From Salinithrix halophila (GTDB lineage: Bacteria; Bacillota; Bacilli; Thermoactinomycetales; DSM-45169): 64,000 nt of DNA. Below the pieces are notes generated by a model, which worked only from the letters and a program-made list of their open reading frames with translations, searched no databases and was not told the DNA's origin. The first letter of the stretch is position 1; each line of letters opens with the position of its first letter. This document shows, piece by piece, positions 61,537 through 64,000 of the stretch. The position numbers were made by a program, and so were the translations under genes. The stretch lies in assembly GCF_042650125.1 (NCBI RefSeq), contig NZ_JBHSAP010000018.1, positions 1 through 64,000 of the forward strand. Direction: 5' to 3'.

Positions 61537-61562
61537 GCCCATCAGCAGGGGAGGGAAAACAC

Positions 61563-62354
61563 GTGATTCTTTTTTTAGCGGGCACCAGTGATGCGAGAGA
61601 ACTGGCTGTGCAAATGAAAGAGGCGGGGCATCGCCTGCTGGCGACGGTGGTGACGGAAAGTGCCGCCGTCAGCCTGCGGGAGGCGGAGATTCCGGTACGG
61701 ACGGGCCGGCTCGACACCGCACAGATGGCGGCACTGATCCGCGAACGGGAATGTATCGGTGTGGTGGATGCCAGTCACCCCTTCGCCGAAGAAGCTTCGC
61801 GAAATGCGATGGACGCCTCGAGGGAAGCCGACGTCCCCTATATCCGGTATGAACGGCCCGCAGGCCGGTATGGAAGCCACCCCCGATTGAAAGTGACGGA
61901 TTCTTACGAAGAAGCGGCGACAGAGGCGGCTCGGCATTCCGGCGTGGTGATGCTGACCACGGGGAGCAAAACCCTGGCCATTTTCGCTGAAAAAATGGTT
62001 GGACTACCGGATCTTCGTCTGGTAGCCCGGATGCTTCCCCGCAAAGAAAACATGGAAAAATGCGAGGCGTTGGGGATCCCGCAAAAAGATATCGTGGCGA
62101 TGCAGGGCCCTTTCAGCGAAGAGATGAACCGAGCGCTGTACCGCCATTACGGCGTAACCACTGTGGTCACCAAAGAAAGCGGCAAGGTGGGTGCCGTCGA
62201 TGAAAAAGTGACCTCGGCACTGGAGATGGGACTAAACGTGATCCTGATCGCTCGCCCGCGCCTTGATTACGGCCGAGTGTTTACCACGATGGAGGATGTC
62301 CTGCAGGAAATGGACAAAGAAAGGGGAATAGATCATGTCGCAACAGGGGTTTAA
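61563..62354 (+). CDS. cbiJ: Cobalt-precorrin-6A reductase
   Basis: 263 residues from GTG, with GGGGAGGG upstream. Start ILFLAGTSDARELAVQM, then VVDASHPFAEEASRNAM and VVTKESGKVGAVDEKV, all CbiJ/CobK. It reduces the macrocycle with NAD(P)H. Its 3' end overlaps cbiC by 20 bases. Confidence 0.93.
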   Translation: MILFLAGTSDARELAVQMKEAGHRLLATVVTESAAVSLREAEIPVRTGRLDTAQMAALIRERECIGVVDASHPFAEEASRNAMDASREADVPYIRYERPAGRYGSHPRLKVTDSYEEAATEAARHSGVVMLTTGSKTLAIFAEKMVGLPDLRLVARMLPRKENMEKCEALGIPQKDIVAMQGPFSEEMNRALYRHYGVTTVVTKESGKVGAVDEKVTSALEMGLNVILIARPRLDYGRVFTTMEDVLQEMDKERGIDHVATGV

Positions 62355-62979
62355 GCCAGCTACCACCCGCCCCCAGGAAATCGAGAGTTTAAGCTTTCGG
62401 ATTATTACGGAGGAACTGGGGGAGCATCCCTTCACAAAAGAACAGTACCCCGTGGTGCAGCGGGTGATCCATGCCTCTGCGGACTTTGATCTGGGCCGTA
62501 GCCTGATTTTCCATCCCCGCGCTGTCGAAGCGGGGATAGAGGCCATCCGAAGGGGGCGTCCGGTCGTCGCTGATGTGCAGATGGTCCAGGTGGGGATCAG
62601 CAAACCCCGTATTCACCAGTTTGGAGGCGATGTTCGCGTCTACATCTCCGATCCCGATGTGATGGAAGAGGCGAAACGGCTGGAAACGACCCGAGCCATT
62701 ATCTCTATGCGGAAAGCTGTCAAGGAAGCCGAGGGAGGCATCTTCGCCATCGGCAACGCCCCTACGGCCCTTCTGGAGCTGATCCGCCTGGTGCGAGAAG
62801 GAGAGGCGAAACCGGGCCTGATCGTTGGCGTTCCCGTCGGCTTCGTCTCTGCGGCGGAGTCGAAGGAAGAACTAGCCAAACTGGACGTCCCCTTCATTAC
62901 CAACCAGGGGCGCAAAGGTGGAAGTCCCACCGCAGTGGCTGCGGTCAATGCGCTTTCCCTGCTGGCAGTCAAGGAATAA
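62335..62979 (+). CDS. cbiC: Cobalt-precorrin-8 methylmutase
   Basis: 214 residues. The migration of a methyl group from C11 to C12 is catalysed by the conserved His; here ADFDLGRSLIFHPRAVEAG and the end GSPTAVAAVNAL fit CbiC/CobH. Start ATG overlaps cbiJ, with GAAAGGGG before it. Confidence 0.94.
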   Translation: MSQQGFKPATTRPQEIESLSFRIITEELGEHPFTKEQYPVVQRVIHASADFDLGRSLIFHPRAVEAGIEAIRRGRPVVADVQMVQVGISKPRIHQFGGDVRVYISDPDVMEEAKRLETTRAIISMRKAVKEAEGGIFAIGNAPTALLELIRLVREGEAKPGLIVGVPVGFVSAAESKEELAKLDVPFITNQGRKGGSPTAVAAVNALSLLAVKE

Positions 62980-63109
62980 GGGTTCGGTAATTATCCGAAT
63001 CTGGCTCTGAGGCAGCCCATTTGTTCGCTGCCTTGATCATAGAAAACGTATAGGGCGGAAATAGAGCCTTTTGTTCAACACAGAACAGTTAGCACCTGGG
63101 GGGAGTTCG

Positions 63110-64000
63110 ATGAAGAAGCAGGCGGAAGCAAAAGATCCCGCCAATATGCGCCGTGGTTACACGACAGGGGCCTGTGCCACCGCCGCCACAAAAGCGGCGC
63201 TCCTTTCCTTAATCACGGGAAGTTCCCCCCCGGAAGTGGAGATTCTTCTTCCGATTGGCGAAAGGGTCTCGTTTCCCATTGAAAAAGCCGCCCTCTCCGA
63301 CGAGTCTGCGGTCTGCAGTGTCATCAAAGATGCGGGAGACGATCCCGACGCTACCCATGGGGCGGAAATCGTCTCCACGGTAGCCTGGGCATCTGAGGAG
63401 GGGGTTCACCTGGATGGGGGGACCGGGGTGGGGCGGGTGACCAAACCCGGTTTGTCCGTTCCCGTCGGTGAGGCGGCAATCAATCCGATCCCGCGGAAAA
63501 TGCTGAACCAGGTGGTAACAGAGACTCTAGGAGAACTAGAGGAGGAGCGGGGAGTCCGCGTGGTGATTTCCGTGCCGGAGGGGGAGGAGATTGCCAAAAA
63601 AACCTTAAATGAGCGGCTGGGCATTGTAGGGGGGATCTCCATCCTGGGGACCCGGGGGATTGTGGTTCCCTTTTCTACCTCCGCTTACCGGGCCAGTGTC
63701 GTTCAGGCGATTTCTGTTGCCCGAGCGAACGGATGCTCCCATCTGGTCCTGACCACAGGCGGCAGCAGCGAGAAACATGCGATGAAGATGTTTCCCGAGC
63801 TCCCAGAGGAGGCCTTCATTCAGATGGGGGATTTCGTCGGGTTTGCGCTAAAACACGCCAAACGGCTGGGGGCGGAGAAGGTCACCCTGGTCGGTATGAT
63901 GGGGAAGTTCTCCAAAGTGGCTCAAGGGGTGATGATGGTTCATTCCAAAAGCGCTCCCGTGGATTTTGGTTTTCTGGCGAAGGTAGCGGAAGAAGTGGGA
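63110..64000 (+). CDS. cbiD: Cobalt-precorrin-5B C1-methyltransferase (3' partial)
   Basis: 297 codons in view, running off the window (the family is about 370). Start ATG at 63110 after CTGGGGGGAG. NMRRGYTTGACATAATKAAL is the typical opening, then GGTGVGRVTKPGLSVPVGEAAINPIPRKM and TTGGSSEKHAMKM. It methylates C1 in the anaerobic route. It is followed, by the family's usual order, by other cbi genes outside the window. Confidence 0.95.
   Translation, partial: MKKQAEAKDPANMRRGYTTGACATAATKAALLSLITGSSPPEVEILLPIGERVSFPIEKAALSDESAVCSVIKDAGDDPDATHGAEIVSTVAWASEEGVHLDGGTGVGRVTKPGLSVPVGEAAINPIPRKMLNQVVTETLGELEEERGVRVVISVPEGEEIAKKTLNERLGIVGGISILGTRGIVVPFSTSAYRASVVQAISVARANGCSHLVLTTGGSSEKHAMKMFPELPEEAFIQMGDFVGFALKHAKRLGAEKVTLVGMMGKFSKVAQGVMMVHSKSAPVDFGFLAKVAEEVG

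Noticed and set aside
63000..63100. Riboswitch or promoter between cbiC and cbiD
   Set aside because: The 130-base spacer shows no B12-box and no clear -35/-10 pair; read-through is more likely.

Overview
The window looks like a chromosomal segment of a Gram-positive, endospore-forming member of the Bacillota. The clues are strong AAAGGAGG-type ribosome binding sites, many TTG/GTG starts, sigma-A style promoters, a YheC/YheD spore-coat type protein, a Gmad2 protein, gltC-gltAB in the Bacillus arrangement, and a CbiX/CbiD/CbiH60-type anaerobic cobalamin operon. The mix would fit Thermoactinomycetaceae, but that family assignment is inference. The sequence is a draft: 223 N at 482-704 lie inside a transposon gene.

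Layout. 1-1,040: the end of an IS200/IS605-type tnpB element with its right-end hairpin. 1,140-5,350: a 26-residue hydrophobic peptide gene with its own promoter, a secreted protein, pyrF (type 2) and comM. 5,400-17,400: an accessory stretch full of decay. It holds fragments of an integrase, a T5orf172/GIY-YIG-like protein, a YolD-like protein, an XRE regulator and two GNAT tails, plus a three-copy dispersed repeat. Intact cassettes sit among them: arsR-AHSA1, padR-hydrolase, tetR-FAD monooxygenase, VOC-SUKH, two tandem small basic proteins, and a seven-bladed YVTN propeller. 17,700-24,430: an MFS pump behind a possible attenuator, methyltransferases, an ECF41 sigma factor next to a carboxymuconolactone decarboxylase gene, DinB and GNAT proteins.

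24,650-30,240: an IS5-family element that truncated a membrane-protein gene, then the most interesting locus. A single-direction operon on the minus strand encodes signal peptidase I, a YIP1-like membrane protein, a 450-residue protein with a Flp/Tad-pilin-like N-terminus and an HNH (WHH-type) nuclease-toxin C-terminus, and a SUKH immunity protein. It has a promoter at its head and a perfect 15-bp terminator at its end. A second SUKH protein and a decayed YgjP-like metallopeptidase lie just beyond. I read the operon as a polymorphic toxin system that uses a pilin-like export signal.

30,300-47,900: a tetR-MFS pair with a perfect palindromic operator, membrane proteins (DUF2254, DUF817), a CHRD protein, a class A PBP whose transpeptidase lysines are replaced, a tandem-Gmad2 secreted protein, a tandem duplication encoding coiled-coil/winged-helix-like proteins, ung, a secreted C15-like protein, a 5'-nucleotidase, and a 46-residue zinc-ribbon protein whose ribosome binding site lies in a hairpin.

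48,170-64,000: GC-rich core metabolism. gltC is divergent from the glutamate synthase genes. A cobalamin riboswitch then heads a long operon: cobA-hemD fusion, a NiCoT-like transporter, a PduO-type adenosyltransferase, cbiH60-type methyltransferase, cbiX with a His-rich tail, cbiJ, cbiC, and cbiD, which runs off the window. The operon takes uroporphyrinogen III towards cobyrinic acid, with cobalt uptake, insertion and corrin adenosylation encoded together, all under B12 feedback.
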